This document shows, piece by piece, positions 17,881 to 27,594 of a DNA stretch of 64,000 nt. Each line of letters begins with the position of its first letter. Position 1 is the first letter of the stretch. The stretch is from NCBI GenBank assembly GCA_964462535.1, contig CAYWXV010000017.1, positions 7,146-71,145 on the forward strand. Reading direction: 5' to 3'. The DNA comes from CAYWXV01 sp964462535 (GTDB taxonomy: Bacteria; Bacteroidota; Ignavibacteria; OLB7). The notes under the pieces were generated by a model, which saw only the letters and a program-made list of their open reading frames with translations, did no database searches and was not told the DNA's origin. Both the position numbers and the translations under genes were made by a program.

Positions 17881-19107
17881 TTACGAGTCGGGGCCGGATC
17901 GCGCCTCTTCAGTCAGCTCCAGGAACAGGCGAACCAGATCGTCATCGCATGGTTCATTGAAGGTCTCTGCCACGTAGCGCCTGAATTGTTCATCGAGCGT
18001 CAGCTGCAGGAGGGTCTGCGCACCTTCTGCCGCATCGGCCGGCGCACGGTCGTGGAGAAATGCAACATCCACGATGGATGTATTGGAGCGCCGTATGTCG
18101 TCGAGGTCCTCAGGGGCCACACCGTCTACGAGCGTGAAGTCGATGCCAATCCAGGGATCCCCTTCCAGAGCATCAAGCCGCGAACGAAGATCTGCCAGAC
18201 TGGATGTGGCGATGCGAACCAGAGGACGCCCACCATTCAGCGGGACATCGCGATGATGCACCTGTTCGTCTGTGAACTCAACGATGGTTACCGACTTCTT
18301 CTGTCCCGCTTCTCCGAATCCGTTTTGAAGGATTGAACCTGAGTACCGAACGATGGAACCACTTGGTGTGCGGTATTCCTGGGGGGCATGGAGATGCCCG
18401 AGAGCAATGTATCCGGCCGTTGGAAACGTCGAGTAGTGAACGCTGTATGCGCCACCGACCTGTATGGGTCGTTCAGATCCCCCCTCCCGCCCGCCATCGA
18501 CGAAGAGATGGCTGACGATTGCTGTTGGTTCTCCCTCGATAAACCGCTCGGCCAGACCTTCCATAATCTCCCGAAGCCGGTCATTGTAGTTCCGTCGCGC
18601 TCCGACCTCATCGTCGATGGAATCAGAGAGGAGTTCGAAAAGGCGCGACTCGGAAGGATAAGGGAGAAGAATCAGCGCGATCGTCGAGCCGCTCGCCACG
18701 CGAAGGCGGGCAAAGGAGGGGGTGGATTCTATACAGGCGATGCGACCCGAGCCGAGATCGAACAGACCGGGCTCGTCGGTGGGTCGTCCAAGCGTGATGA
18801 CACCGTGTGAACGTGCTATTGGATCGGAGGCGATCAGACGGTCGGGGGAATCATGATTTCCTCCGATCACTGCAACGGCACGTCGTCCTCCATCCGCCAG
18901 TCGTGCCAGCGTTTCGAAGTAGAGTCTTTCCGCTTCGACTGGGGGCGAATAGGTGTCGAAGATGTCCCCTGCTATCACGACCAGATCGACGTTCTCTCGC
19001 TCGGCAATACCACAGATATCCGCGAGCAGATTATGCTGCTCGGGAAGACGGGAACGCCCCTGAAGACGCGCACCCAGATGCCAGTCTGCGGTATGGAGAA
19101 GTTTCAT
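17881..19107 (-). CDS. sbcD: Exonuclease SbcCD subunit D (nuclease)
   Basis: A 408-residue metallophosphoesterase nuclease that acts with SbcC. The metal-binding motifs are in order: LLHTADWHLG (D, H), VIAGDIFDTYSP (GD), VIGGNHDSPDR (GNHD), then later IVSHLF and LGHLHAPQ. Length is typical. Its start overlaps the stop of the upstream SPOR gene by four bases (ATGA), so expression is coupled to that gene. The C-terminal capping region is less conserved. Confidence 0.94.
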   Translation of the reverse strand: MKLLHTADWHLGARLQGRSRLPEQHNLLADICGIAERENVDLVVIAGDIFDTYSPPVEAERLYFETLARLADGGRRAVAVIGGNHDSPDRLIASDPIARSHGVITLGRPTDEPGLFDLGSGRIACIESTPSFARLRVASGSTIALILLPYPSESRLFELLSDSIDDEVGARRNYNDRLREIMEGLAERFIEGEPTAIVSHLFVDGGREGGSERPIQVGGAYSVHYSTFPTAGYIALGHLHAPQEYRTPSGSIVRYSGSILQNGFGEAGQKKSVTIVEFTDEQVHHRDVPLNGGRPLVRIATSSLADLRSRLDALEGDPWIGIDFTLVDGVAPEDLDDIRRSNTSIVDVAFLHDRAPADAAEGAQTLLQLTLDEQFRRYVAETFNEPCDDDLVRLFLELTEEARSGPDS

Positions 19108-20345
19108 GGATTGGAGCGATCGCGAACGATCCAGACATCGGAATGCCCAAGCTTGTCCGCCTCCCCCTTGGCCTCGTTACTGGAATCATACCGACCGTAG
19201 CGGACACGAAACATGTCGACCCCGTCTTTCTTCAAGGTCTCGACACGAACATTTCGAACCCCTCTGTCACGCAGGCGCTCGGCAATTCCCTCAGCCTCGC
19301 GTCGATCGGTTGTCGATCGGACCTGAACGCTGTACCGCGCAGTGGATCCACCCCCCGATGTTGCCCCCTCGTCTCGAGTGGTGGCAGATGGTGTGGTAGC
19401 CGCACGGACCGTTGGTTCGTCCTGCGCCTCATCCTGACCAGCGCGCTGTGCCTCACGTGCAGGCGCGGTGGTCGTTTGTTGACGAGTGGAGTGCTGACTC
19501 GATTGTTGTGACGCCTCCTCGACTCGCGACTGATGGCGTGCTTCAGTAGTAACGTTCTCGCTCGCAGCACCATCTCTTCGTCGATTCGCCTGCTCGGCCT
19601 CTACTTCGTCGGGAGCCGACTCGCGCTCGATCACAACGGCCTCGACCGGTTGTGTCTGGCCGTTCAGCTGATCCATGGGAGGAGTTGACTGCTCGGTTGG
19701 CGTGAGTGCTGGAGGCGTTTCGGTTACGAGGGCCGGATTGGCCTCTATGGGTTCCGATTCGGATCCAGAGAAGAGTGCGGCAATATCGCTTCCAACACCG
19801 GCCCATACTGCAACACCGATCAGCAGTCCGAGTCCGATTGCTGTGAACGCGATGAAGCCAGATCCCCTCCGACGACGTGGCGCGTACGTCTCTGTGCGGG
19901 GTGCTGCATTGGCTGTTCGCATAGAGAGGGGTTCCACGACCGTACGGGGAGTCTGCCGTGGTACGGCGGTCGGTGTATCGTCATGCGCGATCGGCGTCGG
20001 GACGGGTGTGTCGGCAGATCCGGATGAGGCGCTCCCAGACGTCTCTTGAACAATGCGCTCCGCCGTTGGCGGTGCAATGCGTGTTGCCGATGACTCCGGT
20101 GCGGCCGTCACTGCGGGAAGCGTCGACGGCGGTGTATCGGCCACCGCGCCAAATCGGAGACGTGTCTCCCTCCGGTCCTCCGCCGGCACGTCGCTCTCCT
20201 GCGGGAACGGCGGACTGGACGCCGCCCTCATTGTGGAATCGCCACCCCCCATCACGGCACGCAAGCGTGTCGCGTCTCGCACCATTGCGGATGTTGGCTT
20301 CTGTTCCGACCGGTGTTCGTTGTCTTCCATTGGATTGTGGCTCAT
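19104..20345 (-). CDS. Membrane-anchored SPOR-domain protein
   Basis: A 413-residue bitopic protein. A low-complexity cytoplasmic region of about 160 residues is followed by one transmembrane helix (GFIAFTAIGLGLLIGVAVWAG). A long Gln/Thr/Glu-rich periplasmic linker follows (STRQQTTTAPAREAQ and similar). The C-terminal SPOR domain begins ARYSVQVRSTTDRREAEGIA and ends FRVRYGRYDSSNEAKGEADK. SPOR domains bind denuded glycan strands at division septa. The architecture resembles FtsN/DedD-type proteins, but the family is diverse. It lies 19 bases after the barrel gene and overlaps sbcD by four bases. Confidence 0.85.
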   Translation of the reverse strand: MSHNPMEDNEHRSEQKPTSAMVRDATRLRAVMGGGDSTMRAASSPPFPQESDVPAEDRRETRLRFGAVADTPPSTLPAVTAAPESSATRIAPPTAERIVQETSGSASSGSADTPVPTPIAHDDTPTAVPRQTPRTVVEPLSMRTANAAPRTETYAPRRRRGSGFIAFTAIGLGLLIGVAVWAGVGSDIAALFSGSESEPIEANPALVTETPPALTPTEQSTPPMDQLNGQTQPVEAVVIERESAPDEVEAEQANRRRDGAASENVTTEARHQSRVEEASQQSSQHSTRQQTTTAPAREAQRAGQDEAQDEPTVRAATTPSATTRDEGATSGGGSTARYSVQVRSTTDRREAEGIAERLRDRGVRNVRVETLKKDGVDMFRVRYGRYDSSNEAKGEADKLGHSDVWIVRDRSNP

Positions 20346-20364
20346 CAGATAAGCGGAGAGAACA

Positions 20365-22074
20365 TCAGTAGCGTAAAGCGAGACCGATGGCAGCGTAGAA
20401 ACGTCGCTCCTGATACCCCGTCCAGAGTTCGTATTCAGTGTCGAGCAGGTTGGTGAGTGCCCCCGTCAGTTCCAGAAGGGAGTTCAGACGGTAACGTCCT
20501 TCGAGCGACAGGAGGAGAACCTGATCCATTGTCCCACCAGCGCCGTCGATTCGATCGCCCAGGAATCGTGCACCCAGAATGATCGTCAACGGTGACGGTG
20601 CGATCTGAGCAGAGTGTATCGCCTCGACGAACCAACGGGGGGTGTAGGGGAGTCTCCCGCCGGTGCTCTCCAGCGTTGCGTCCGCAAAACGGACTGCGAG
20701 AGTGGATAGGTTGTTTGCATCGAAGCGGACCATGGCTTCGCCGACAATCTGGTCGAGGGTTGTCGGCTGATAGAGTGGGATGAAGCGTCCGGTCGTCGGT
20801 GTTGTATAGCCCAGATAGTCTGCAAACGGAGAGTGGGACGCTGCGACATGGAAGTTGACCGCATCGGAGGGATCGAGCCGGACCTCACCACGATATCCGA
20901 TCATCTGATCTTCGTGACGTGCATTCGGTGTCGCCATAACAATCGCCCACGGATTCGCCGTCAGGACCTGATCGCCCCGCCACTGCTGCACGCCACCAGT
21001 GATATCGGCGGAGATAGAGAATCCATCGGATGGTGTAATGGCTATCCTCCCTGTTGGAACCAGACGCGTAACTGTCGACCCGTCGTCATTCTCGCCGGTC
21101 GACACAGCGCCGCCGGCCGATAGCGTAACCACGCTTCGACGGTAGGTGACCCCACCAGCGAAACGCATGAACGGCATCGATTCTCCATTCAGAGATGCGA
21201 GGCTGACGATTGCATCACCGCCGATAATCAACCCCATCCATGGCGTTCCAAACGACGCAGATCCTTCCAACGCATTCTCTCGAAGCGAACCGGCATCATC
21301 GTCGTCAAGCGTAAGACCCCGATAGCGTGCCTGCACCGTGAATTCGTCACTCAGGTAGGTGTTCGATCCGTTCATCGAAACGCTCCATGTCTCGACCGAT
21401 CGATCGGGATGGGAGAGGAGTGCGTAGAGGGCGTTGGACCTGTTTGCGTACGAGACCTGAGCACCCATGTACCCACCACTGAAGATCCACGCGTTGTCGT
21501 TGATGACGTACCCGCCAGATGCATCGATCGAGAGATTGGACCGGGTTGCGTTGTCGGCCGATCCATTTGACCGTTCGAGTGCAAGTCCGACGGTGTAGTC
21601 ATAGGGCCACGACCGACCTGTCACTCCGGCGCGAAGTGCAGCGGTCGTGAACAGTCCGACGTTTCCTTCAGCATAGACGGGCCGTGGATTGACGATGTGG
21701 TCCGCGACTGATGCGTAGGGCCTTGGGGGTATTCTGGACGCCTCGCGGTTGTAGCGCGCGATCAACGAGACCTGCCGCTGGGTGAGAAGCGTGTCGGGTT
21801 GAAAGGCCATCCGCTTCACGACCCCTGTTGGCGCCGACAAATCCTGCAGCACCGCCGAAGCCAGATCGGCGAAGGGCTCATCGTCGACGGGGGGGGTGGG
21901 AGTGACACTCTTCGCTGGGTCGGGTCGTCGCGGGGCCTCCCGCCGGGATCCCTCCTTTCTTCGACGCTGGGCGTACGCCTCCTGGCTTGTACTCAGCAGA
22001 AGCGGAAGGACAAGAAGGAGAAGGAGAATCGTCGAAACGAATCTCTCGGTGTTGGTATTCGGACGGAAGCTCAT
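20365..22074 (-). CDS. Outer-membrane beta-barrel protein, TonB-receptor-like
   Basis: A 569-residue protein with a clear signal peptide (STILLLLLVLPLLLSTSQEAYAQ). A basic/Pro-rich segment follows, then about 430 residues of alternating amphipathic strands with aromatic girdles, ending ...ERRFYAAIGLALRY with the C-terminal aromatic residue typical of barrels. The last part (LLELTGALTNLLDTEYELWTGYQERRFYAAIGL) resembles the end of TonB-dependent receptors, but no plug domain or TonB box is present. The transported molecule is unknown. It follows the TPR gene by five bases, suggesting a joint role in the outer envelope. Confidence 0.75.
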   Translation of the reverse strand: MSFRPNTNTERFVSTILLLLLVLPLLLSTSQEAYAQRRRKEGSRREAPRRPDPAKSVTPTPPVDDEPFADLASAVLQDLSAPTGVVKRMAFQPDTLLTQRQVSLIARYNREASRIPPRPYASVADHIVNPRPVYAEGNVGLFTTAALRAGVTGRSWPYDYTVGLALERSNGSADNATRSNLSIDASGGYVINDNAWIFSGGYMGAQVSYANRSNALYALLSHPDRSVETWSVSMNGSNTYLSDEFTVQARYRGLTLDDDDAGSLRENALEGSASFGTPWMGLIIGGDAIVSLASLNGESMPFMRFAGGVTYRRSVVTLSAGGAVSTGENDDGSTVTRLVPTGRIAITPSDGFSISADITGGVQQWRGDQVLTANPWAIVMATPNARHEDQMIGYRGEVRLDPSDAVNFHVAASHSPFADYLGYTTPTTGRFIPLYQPTTLDQIVGEAMVRFDANNLSTLAVRFADATLESTGGRLPYTPRWFVEAIHSAQIAPSPLTIILGARFLGDRIDGAGGTMDQVLLLSLEGRYRLNSLLELTGALTNLLDTEYELWTGYQERRFYAAIGLALRY

Positions 22075-22079
22075 CCGAT

Positions 22080-25000
22080 TCAGTTATGATCGGCGCTTGG
22101 GGTTTGCGCCTCCTGTTCACAACGTTCGCGGGAAAGGGCGGTTGTCAGTGCGTCCGCTCTCCGAGTATCACCAGCCTGGCGGTAGATATTGGAGAGCATT
22201 GTCATGGCGCTCCGTCGAACGGTAGTGGACCAGACGGGATGCGACATGAGTTCTTCCAGCCGAGTACGGGCTCCGGCGATGTCGCCTTCGAGTACATGAA
22301 GGCGAGCATCCAGGAGCGCTCGGTCATCGGATGAGGTGGCTCGCTCCGCGTCGATCGCCATCAGGGCCTCCCGTGCCTGGGACGGACGCCGCAGGTCGAG
22401 CAGGAGATCGACGCGGAGGAGCTGAACCTCCGGGGGTAATGGAGCGGGGTTGACCGTACTGTCTTCGGGTCTACGCTCCAGTATGCGAAGCCCCACCTCG
22501 GGGAGTCCGGCGTCACGGGCCAGCGACGCTGCGGCGAATCGCCGTTCGATGGGGAGATCACGCTGACCGAGGGAATCCGCAAGCGACCGCGCGCGTGCGG
22601 TGTCTCCAAGGTCGAGCAACAGACGACCGGCCATGATGGTTGCGGGGACGGGCAGTCCCCCCGTGGACCTTTGGTCGATCGCGGAAGCGGCCATCTCCCC
22701 TGCGCGGGATCGGTCGCTTGAAATCAATGGGCGAATGGCTACCAGATCTGCGGCCAGTTCGTACCCGACATTTCCCGTACGCGCCGCGGCTTGCCGATAG
22801 AAGTACTCTGCGTCTTCCGCTGCGCCCAGCAGATCGCACAACTCGGCGCGCGCTGCCGGATCGCGCGGATCGGAAACCGGTTCGGCACCACTTGATGTCG
22901 TTCGGAGTTCATCCAGCAGAGCAGATCCCAACCGACGTCCATCGCTGGTTGCGGCACTATCTGCGAGATAGGCTGCTACAACCCCGGCTCGTTTGCCATC
23001 CCCTTGTCGCGCATAGAGGCGCGCCAGATGCTCTAATGATCGAATTCTGACGTCGGGACGTCCCCTATCTTCCGCCCCCCTGATAAATGCCGAAATCGCC
23101 GCCGCCGTTGCGCTCCCTTCCTCCGCCGCAATCCCCTCGAGATATGCGGCATCCGCAATGAGTTGGGATCCAAGGTGACACGCTTGAAAGCGGGTTGCCG
23201 CAAGAAACGTGTCGAATCGAGCACCCGCGCGTCGAAGTGCGACGATCCGTTGATAGTCCGCATAGAGCCGTTGATCGCCAGCAGCTCCCACCTGCGTTGC
23301 CTGCACGTAGGTTTCGGCCGCTTCTGCAAATCGTCCAAGGGCGTAGAGGCAGTCGGCCCGTCGCAGGACTGCCTCGATCGTTCGGTCGGTTCGAGGATAG
23401 GCCTTCACCATCCGGGCAAAGGCAAACTCCGCGCGATCGTAGTGTTTCTGTCGCAGGTTCGCCCAGCCAATAGTGTAAAGGGCTGGCTCGGCGTACGATG
23501 AGCTTGGGGAGTCTTTCAGCAGGCGCTCGAGCGCTTCGATTGAGGCTGGATAGAGACGCGATTCGAAGTAGGCCTCGCCAAGCCAGTAGGCAATCCCCTC
23601 CCCTTCGTGTCCCGACCATTGGTCTTCGAGTCCCAGAAGGAGTGGGATGGCATCGGAGGCACGACCAGATCGAACCAGAGCTATTGCCAGGAGATACTGA
23701 CGCACGCGATCATCGATACCGGAGCGATCGGGTTCTCGGCTGGCGGGAGTGGCTTTCTCCAGATGCGCGCCTGCATCTGCGAATCGTCCCTCTTGCAGGA
23801 GAATCGCCCCCATAAGGATATGGGCTCGACGGGCCAGAATCGATGATGATCCTTCGGACAGACTGTTCTGGAGCCGAATCCGTGCGGTATCGTTTTCGCC
23901 TCGTCTGTATCGAATGAGCGCAAGGTCGAACAGAGCCTCTTCACACCGGAGATGACCCGGCGTCTCAGCGATGTGTCGGAGGCGTTCCTCGGCCTCCGTC
24001 TCATTCCCGGTAGCGGCTATCGCGACGGCAACATTGTATGATGCCTGTTCCCCCGTCTGGTCGGTGGCATCCGCCTCGGCAAGGCGGCTGTTAATCGCGA
24101 AGGCCGAGTCCGCCTGCCCAGCCGCCGCGTAGGTATCTGCCAGTCCAAGCATACCCCGTCGACGGAAGGGCGTGATTTCAGTCGATGCCAGTGCGATGAA
24201 CGCCTCTTCCGCATCGACATAGCGACCGCGATTCAGTTCGAATTCGCCACGCAGGAGCTGATAGGCAAAGTATCCGGAGTCGGGCCTGACCTCCTGGCCC
24301 CCTCCTGCCTCAGCTCGCAGTGATTCCAGCTGTCTCACGGCGGCCGTGCTGTCGTCAGTTGCAATCGCGCACTGGGTTGCGCGCAGTCGAATAGAGAACT
24401 CGTCCCAGTGGTCCGGTGCAATCCGGAGCGTCTCCAGATAGTGCTCCAGGGCTGATGACGGGTTTCCCTCTTCCTCTTCTATCAATCCCAGGAGGTAGTG
24501 AGCGTCAGCCAGATGCGGATGATCCGGGAATCCCCGAACGAAATCGCGCAACAGGCTGGCGATCCTTCCCAGGGGTTGAGACCTGTCGGCCAGGTGGCTG
24601 GCCGAAATCCAGTAGAGCGCCTCCCCTTCCATTCGCCTCCCCATGCGGGCAGGTCTTGACTCGACCTCGAGAATCGCCTCGGTCATGTAGATCCGAGCCC
24701 TTTCGTAGTTCCCTCGCTGGAATTCCGCAATGCCCTCTCCTATGAGGGGAACACCCGGATGAACTCCGTTGGCTGGCGCATTGGCAAAGAGTGCGCGATA
24801 ATCAGCGAGGGCCGGTGCGTAGCGCCGGTACGTCAGGCGGGATTTGCCCCACTCTGCCAGCAAGAGGCTGTTCCACGGCGTCAGGGGCGTCGATACCGCA
24901 GGAAGAGTGGGTGTTCGCGGGACGGGATCTACGGGAGGAAGGACATCGGGTCCATTCCTCACGATTCGGTGCCAGCTGTAGTCCGTCAGTGCGCTTTGAC

Positions 25001-25103
25001 CGGCGCCCGGGCTCGATACAGCTATCACCCCAAGTACAACGATTGAGACGACGGCCAGCCGGCGGGAAACCGGGGAGGTCGTGGTCGCCCGGCCGGCTGG
25101 CAT
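22080..25103 (-). CDS. Large exported or membrane-anchored TPR protein
   Basis: A protein of about 1007 residues with an N-terminal hydrophobic segment (LAVVSIVVLGVIAVSSPGAG), so it is probably periplasmic. The rest is almost all tetratricopeptide-type helical repeats, with recurring patterns such as YWLGEAYFESRLYPASIEALERLL, ALYTIGWANLRQKHYDRAEFAFARM and AHYLLGLIEEEEGNPSSALEHYLETL. TPR arrays are protein-protein scaffolds. It is the first gene of the operon running to the HAD gene. I chose the ATG at 25103 over a GTG at 25130. The partner is probably the barrel protein encoded five bases downstream, by inference only. Confidence 0.85.
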   Translation of the reverse strand: MPAGRATTTSPVSRRLAVVSIVVLGVIAVSSPGAGQSALTDYSWHRIVRNGPDVLPPVDPVPRTPTLPAVSTPLTPWNSLLLAEWGKSRLTYRRYAPALADYRALFANAPANGVHPGVPLIGEGIAEFQRGNYERARIYMTEAILEVESRPARMGRRMEGEALYWISASHLADRSQPLGRIASLLRDFVRGFPDHPHLADAHYLLGLIEEEEGNPSSALEHYLETLRIAPDHWDEFSIRLRATQCAIATDDSTAAVRQLESLRAEAGGGQEVRPDSGYFAYQLLRGEFELNRGRYVDAEEAFIALASTEITPFRRRGMLGLADTYAAAGQADSAFAINSRLAEADATDQTGEQASYNVAVAIAATGNETEAEERLRHIAETPGHLRCEEALFDLALIRYRRGENDTARIRLQNSLSEGSSSILARRAHILMGAILLQEGRFADAGAHLEKATPASREPDRSGIDDRVRQYLLAIALVRSGRASDAIPLLLGLEDQWSGHEGEGIAYWLGEAYFESRLYPASIEALERLLKDSPSSSYAEPALYTIGWANLRQKHYDRAEFAFARMVKAYPRTDRTIEAVLRRADCLYALGRFAEAAETYVQATQVGAAGDQRLYADYQRIVALRRAGARFDTFLAATRFQACHLGSQLIADAAYLEGIAAEEGSATAAAISAFIRGAEDRGRPDVRIRSLEHLARLYARQGDGKRAGVVAAYLADSAATSDGRRLGSALLDELRTTSSGAEPVSDPRDPAARAELCDLLGAAEDAEYFYRQAAARTGNVGYELAADLVAIRPLISSDRSRAGEMAASAIDQRSTGGLPVPATIMAGRLLLDLGDTARARSLADSLGQRDLPIERRFAAASLARDAGLPEVGLRILERRPEDSTVNPAPLPPEVQLLRVDLLLDLRRPSQAREALMAIDAERATSSDDRALLDARLHVLEGDIAGARTRLEELMSHPVWSTTVRRSAMTMLSNIYRQAGDTRRADALTTALSRERCEQEAQTPSADHN

Positions 25104-25195
25104 CGTCGGTATGTTGACCCAACGTCGCACTCCGCTAATTTATAGTTTATTCTGAAACAAACGATTAGATAAAGAAGAACTTTAACCAAAACGGC

Positions 25196-25233
25196 AAAAA
25201 AAATGACCCAACCGAGGTACGGCCGGGTCATTT
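25196..25233 (-). terminator. Intrinsic terminator of the FN3-like gene
   Basis: AAATGACCC pairs with GGGTCATTT, with extra CCG/CGG pairing inside. On the minus strand the hairpin is followed by a run of eight T (eight A at 25196-25203 on the plus strand). This is a textbook terminator for the minus-strand gene ending at 25268. Confidence 0.88.
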
Positions 25234-25267
25234 TCTACAATTTTTGACCGGAAACCGACGTTTCTTG

Positions 25268-25690
25268 CTACCTAAAGAGTTCCTTGATCATTCCCCAGGA
25301 CTTTCGCACGCTGGAAACATCGTGACTAATGGTCAGAATCTGCGAATAGGTGCTTCCGTTTCGGGTCGTTGCCCGAATCCGATACGTGTATTGCTTCGCC
25401 TCGGATGGCTTGTTGAAGGCGCTGTTGTCGACATATGTATATCGACTACCGGAGCCTTTGAGGTCAACCGTCCCAATTCGAACATAAATTGGGGTCTCAG
25501 CATCCCTGCGTTGGACCTCATATGATGTGAGCCCGTCTTCGCGAACGGAGGTCCACTGTACGACAATTGCGTCACCAGAGGCGCGGATGCTCAACGCTGA
25601 GAAGTAGTCGGAAGCGGTTTGAGCCTGCAGCAGGGTCGCTCCTGCGGAGAACAGGAGGAGGAGTGGAAGGATGTAGCGCATCGACTTCAT
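25268..25690 (-). CDS. Small exported fibronectin-III-like protein
   Basis: A 140-residue protein with a signal peptide (MKSMRYILPLLLLFSAGATLLQAQ) that fixes the start at 25690. The mature part is one predicted FN3-type beta sandwich, with typical phrases: VVQWTSVREDGLTSYEVQRRD (strands B-C, ending in the E-V-x-R-R seen in FN3 folds of this phylum) and KQYTYRIRATTRNGSTYSQ (strands F-G). No sorting domain is visible. Function is unknown. It has its own strong terminator and is probably a single-gene unit. Confidence 0.75.
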   Translation of the reverse strand: MKSMRYILPLLLLFSAGATLLQAQTASDYFSALSIRASGDAIVVQWTSVREDGLTSYEVQRRDAETPIYVRIGTVDLKGSGSRYTYVDNSAFNKPSEAKQYTYRIRATTRNGSTYSQILTISHDVSSVRKSWGMIKELFR

Positions 25691-25805
25691 GATGACAATT
25701 CGTCGATTTAATCGAGGTTTCTTCACATAGATGCAGCCGTCTAACATACGCGGAATTCTGGCTGACTTCAAGTGAAAAGATACTCTAGGCGGTCACACGA
25801 GATCG

Positions 25806-26573
25806 TCACGCGATGTCGAAGGTCAGGCCGTCATATGCTAAATGTATGCCGTCCGGCAAATCTTGTTCAACCTCGTCGTGCAGGATGTCGTGAGCGATAT
25901 GGGTGAAGTAGGTCTCACGAGCGCCGATGGCGCGGGCGACCTCGACGGCCTGGTCGATGGTGAAGTGCGTTGGATGTGGCGTCGGACGCAGGGCGTCCAA
26001 TATCAGCACGTCTACGCCACGGAGAGCGTCAATCGAATCCGGGGAGATGTAGTTGCAGTCGGTGCAGTAGGCCGCGGAACCGAACCGGTAGCCGTTGACA
26101 CGCATATTCCCGTGTAAGAGCGGGATTGGTGTAAGGCGAACGCCAGCAACCTCGAACGTCTCGTCTCCGACCAGATTGACCTGAACCGAGGGGGTGCTGC
26201 TCTGATTCGATTCGTCCCTTGCAAAGGCGTAGTTGAACACATGCTGCAAGTGTGTGAGCGTCTCCTGCATCACGAATAGTTCCACCGGTCTGCGGGAGGT
26301 GTAATTGAACGCCCGGAGATCGTCAAATCCAGCAATATGGTCGAAGTGGTGATGTGTGTACACCACGCCGTCCAACCGACCGACCCCCTGGCTTAAGCAC
26401 TGCGCACGAAAGTCGCTCGACGTGTCAATGACTATGCTCGCCTGGTCCGTTGTTATCCAGACGGACGGCCGTGTCCGGCGATCACGGGGATCCGATGACG
26501 TGCACGTGCGGCACGTGCAACCGATTGTCGGCACGCCGGACGATGTACCGCTCCCTAACACGGTTAATCGCAC
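25806..26573 (-). CDS. MBL-fold metallohydrolase, PhnP-like
   Basis: A 255-residue metallo-beta-lactamase-fold enzyme with a GTG start. Signature motifs are LGSGTSSGVPTIGC with a CxC-x2-C set near the N-terminus, THHHFDHIAG (metal ligands), LLHGN, YCTDCNYI and THIAHD near the end. The N-terminal GTSSGVP and cysteine cluster resemble the PhnP/cyclic phosphodiesterase branch. A phosphodiesterase activity is likely; the substrate is not determined. It lies 58 bases downstream of the RmlD-type gene on the same strand. Confidence 0.85.
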   Translation of the reverse strand: MRLTVLGSGTSSGVPTIGCTCRTCTSSDPRDRRTRPSVWITTDQASIVIDTSSDFRAQCLSQGVGRLDGVVYTHHHFDHIAGFDDLRAFNYTSRRPVELFVMQETLTHLQHVFNYAFARDESNQSSTPSVQVNLVGDETFEVAGVRLTPIPLLHGNMRVNGYRFGSAAYCTDCNYISPDSIDALRGVDVLILDALRPTPHPTHFTIDQAVEVARAIGARETYFTHIAHDILHDEVEQDLPDGIHLAYDGLTFDIA

Positions 26574-26631
26574 GGAATCCCTCGTTTGTTCGAACCGTCA
26601 TTGCTGGGGAGAGCGGCCCGGTTAGTGGTAT

Positions 26632-27537
26632 TCATATGCGTCCCCTTTCCAATCTTCCTCGCTGTGTCTCCAGAAACTGCAGACCCTGTTGCAGCGGAGT
26701 GCCTCGAATGCCGAGAATGGCTTGCGCACGGAGTGTCAGAAGACCCGACTGAAGTGGTCGCGCGGCCGGTCGATTCAGCTCGCTCGATTGGACTGGCTGA
26801 ATGAGGGCTGGATCGGCACCGATCCAGTTGGCAATGATGTACGCAACATCCAACCGCGAAAGGATCTCGGTCCCGGCGAGGTTGCAAATGCCGGTGACAT
26901 CGAGTTCCAGAATCCTCCGGATTCCTGCCGCAACGTCCTCGCAAAGCGTTGGGTTTCCAATCTCATCTTGTGCCACACGAACCGATCGCTCGTGCGACAG
27001 CTCTTCGGCGATCCATTCAACGAAAGACGTCTTCCCGGCACCAGACCCGTACAACCACATCGTTCGGACAATTGTGACGTTCGAATCCAGACGGCGACAC
27101 TCGTTCTCGGCCGCCAGTTTCGTCTTCCCGTAGTAGTTAATCGGATTCGGGAGTCCGGTCTCCGTGTACGGCCCTCGCTTGCCATCAAAGACGTTATCGG
27201 TTGATAGTTGAACCAAGCGAACATCGTGCTTCCGACAGGCATCCACGATGTGGGACACGAGGTCCACGTTGTCGCGCCGGGCGCGCTCCCTATCCTGCTC
27301 GCATCCGTCGACATTCGTGTATGCTGCAGTATTTACGACGACATCGGGACGTGTTTCGGCGTCAGCAAACAGTGAGGTCCAGGAGGTTTTGTGCGAGCTA
27401 TCGAACGAACGGACCGTTGAGCCAGCTCGGTACTGGGCACGTGTGACGGCCACGATCGTCCAGTCAGTCTCCGTTGTGAGATGCTGGGTAAGCACAGAAC
27501 CGAGCCCACCATCACCGCCGACGACGAGAACGCGCAT
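26632..27537 (-). CDS. rfbD: dTDP-4-dehydrorhamnose reductase-like SDR
   Basis: A 301-residue extended short-chain dehydrogenase of the RmlD/RfbD type. The N-terminus has the nucleotide-binding motif VVGGDGGLGSVL. NTAAYTNVDGCEQD is the family hallmark. The catalytic Y-x3-K is in INYYGKTKLAAE, and LSTDNVFDGKRGPYTE is also typical. In the classic pathway it makes dTDP-L-rhamnose for surface polysaccharide, but no rfbA, rfbB or rfbC gene is nearby, so an alternative sugar-nucleotide or SDR substrate is possible. Confidence 0.85.
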   Translation of the reverse strand: MRVLVVGGDGGLGSVLTQHLTTETDWTIVAVTRAQYRAGSTVRSFDSSHKTSWTSLFADAETRPDVVVNTAAYTNVDGCEQDRERARRDNVDLVSHIVDACRKHDVRLVQLSTDNVFDGKRGPYTETGLPNPINYYGKTKLAAENECRRLDSNVTIVRTMWLYGSGAGKTSFVEWIAEELSHERSVRVAQDEIGNPTLCEDVAAGIRRILELDVTGICNLAGTEILSRLDVAYIIANWIGADPALIQPVQSSELNRPAARPLQSGLLTLRAQAILGIRGTPLQQGLQFLETQRGRLERGRI

Positions 27538-27555
27538 TACTCTTTGGACCTATGG

Positions 27556-27571
27556 TGTTTCACGTGGAACA
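27556..27571. other. parS-like centromere site 1
   Basis: TGTTTCACGTGGAACA is a 16-base near-palindrome matching the bacterial parS consensus bound by ParB (TGTTNCACGTGRAACA). It lies in the 57-base gap between mnmG and the RmlD-type gene. parS sites cluster near the chromosome origin in most bacteria. No parA or parB gene is in this window. Confidence 0.85.
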
Positions 27572-27594
27572 CTCCGCCACCCCATTGATGAAGT

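Noticed and set aside
26464..26525. Repeated GTGCGGCACGTGC-type palindrome as a regulatory site
   Set aside because: It encodes the Cys cluster at the N-terminus of the MBL hydrolase and is explained by its coding.
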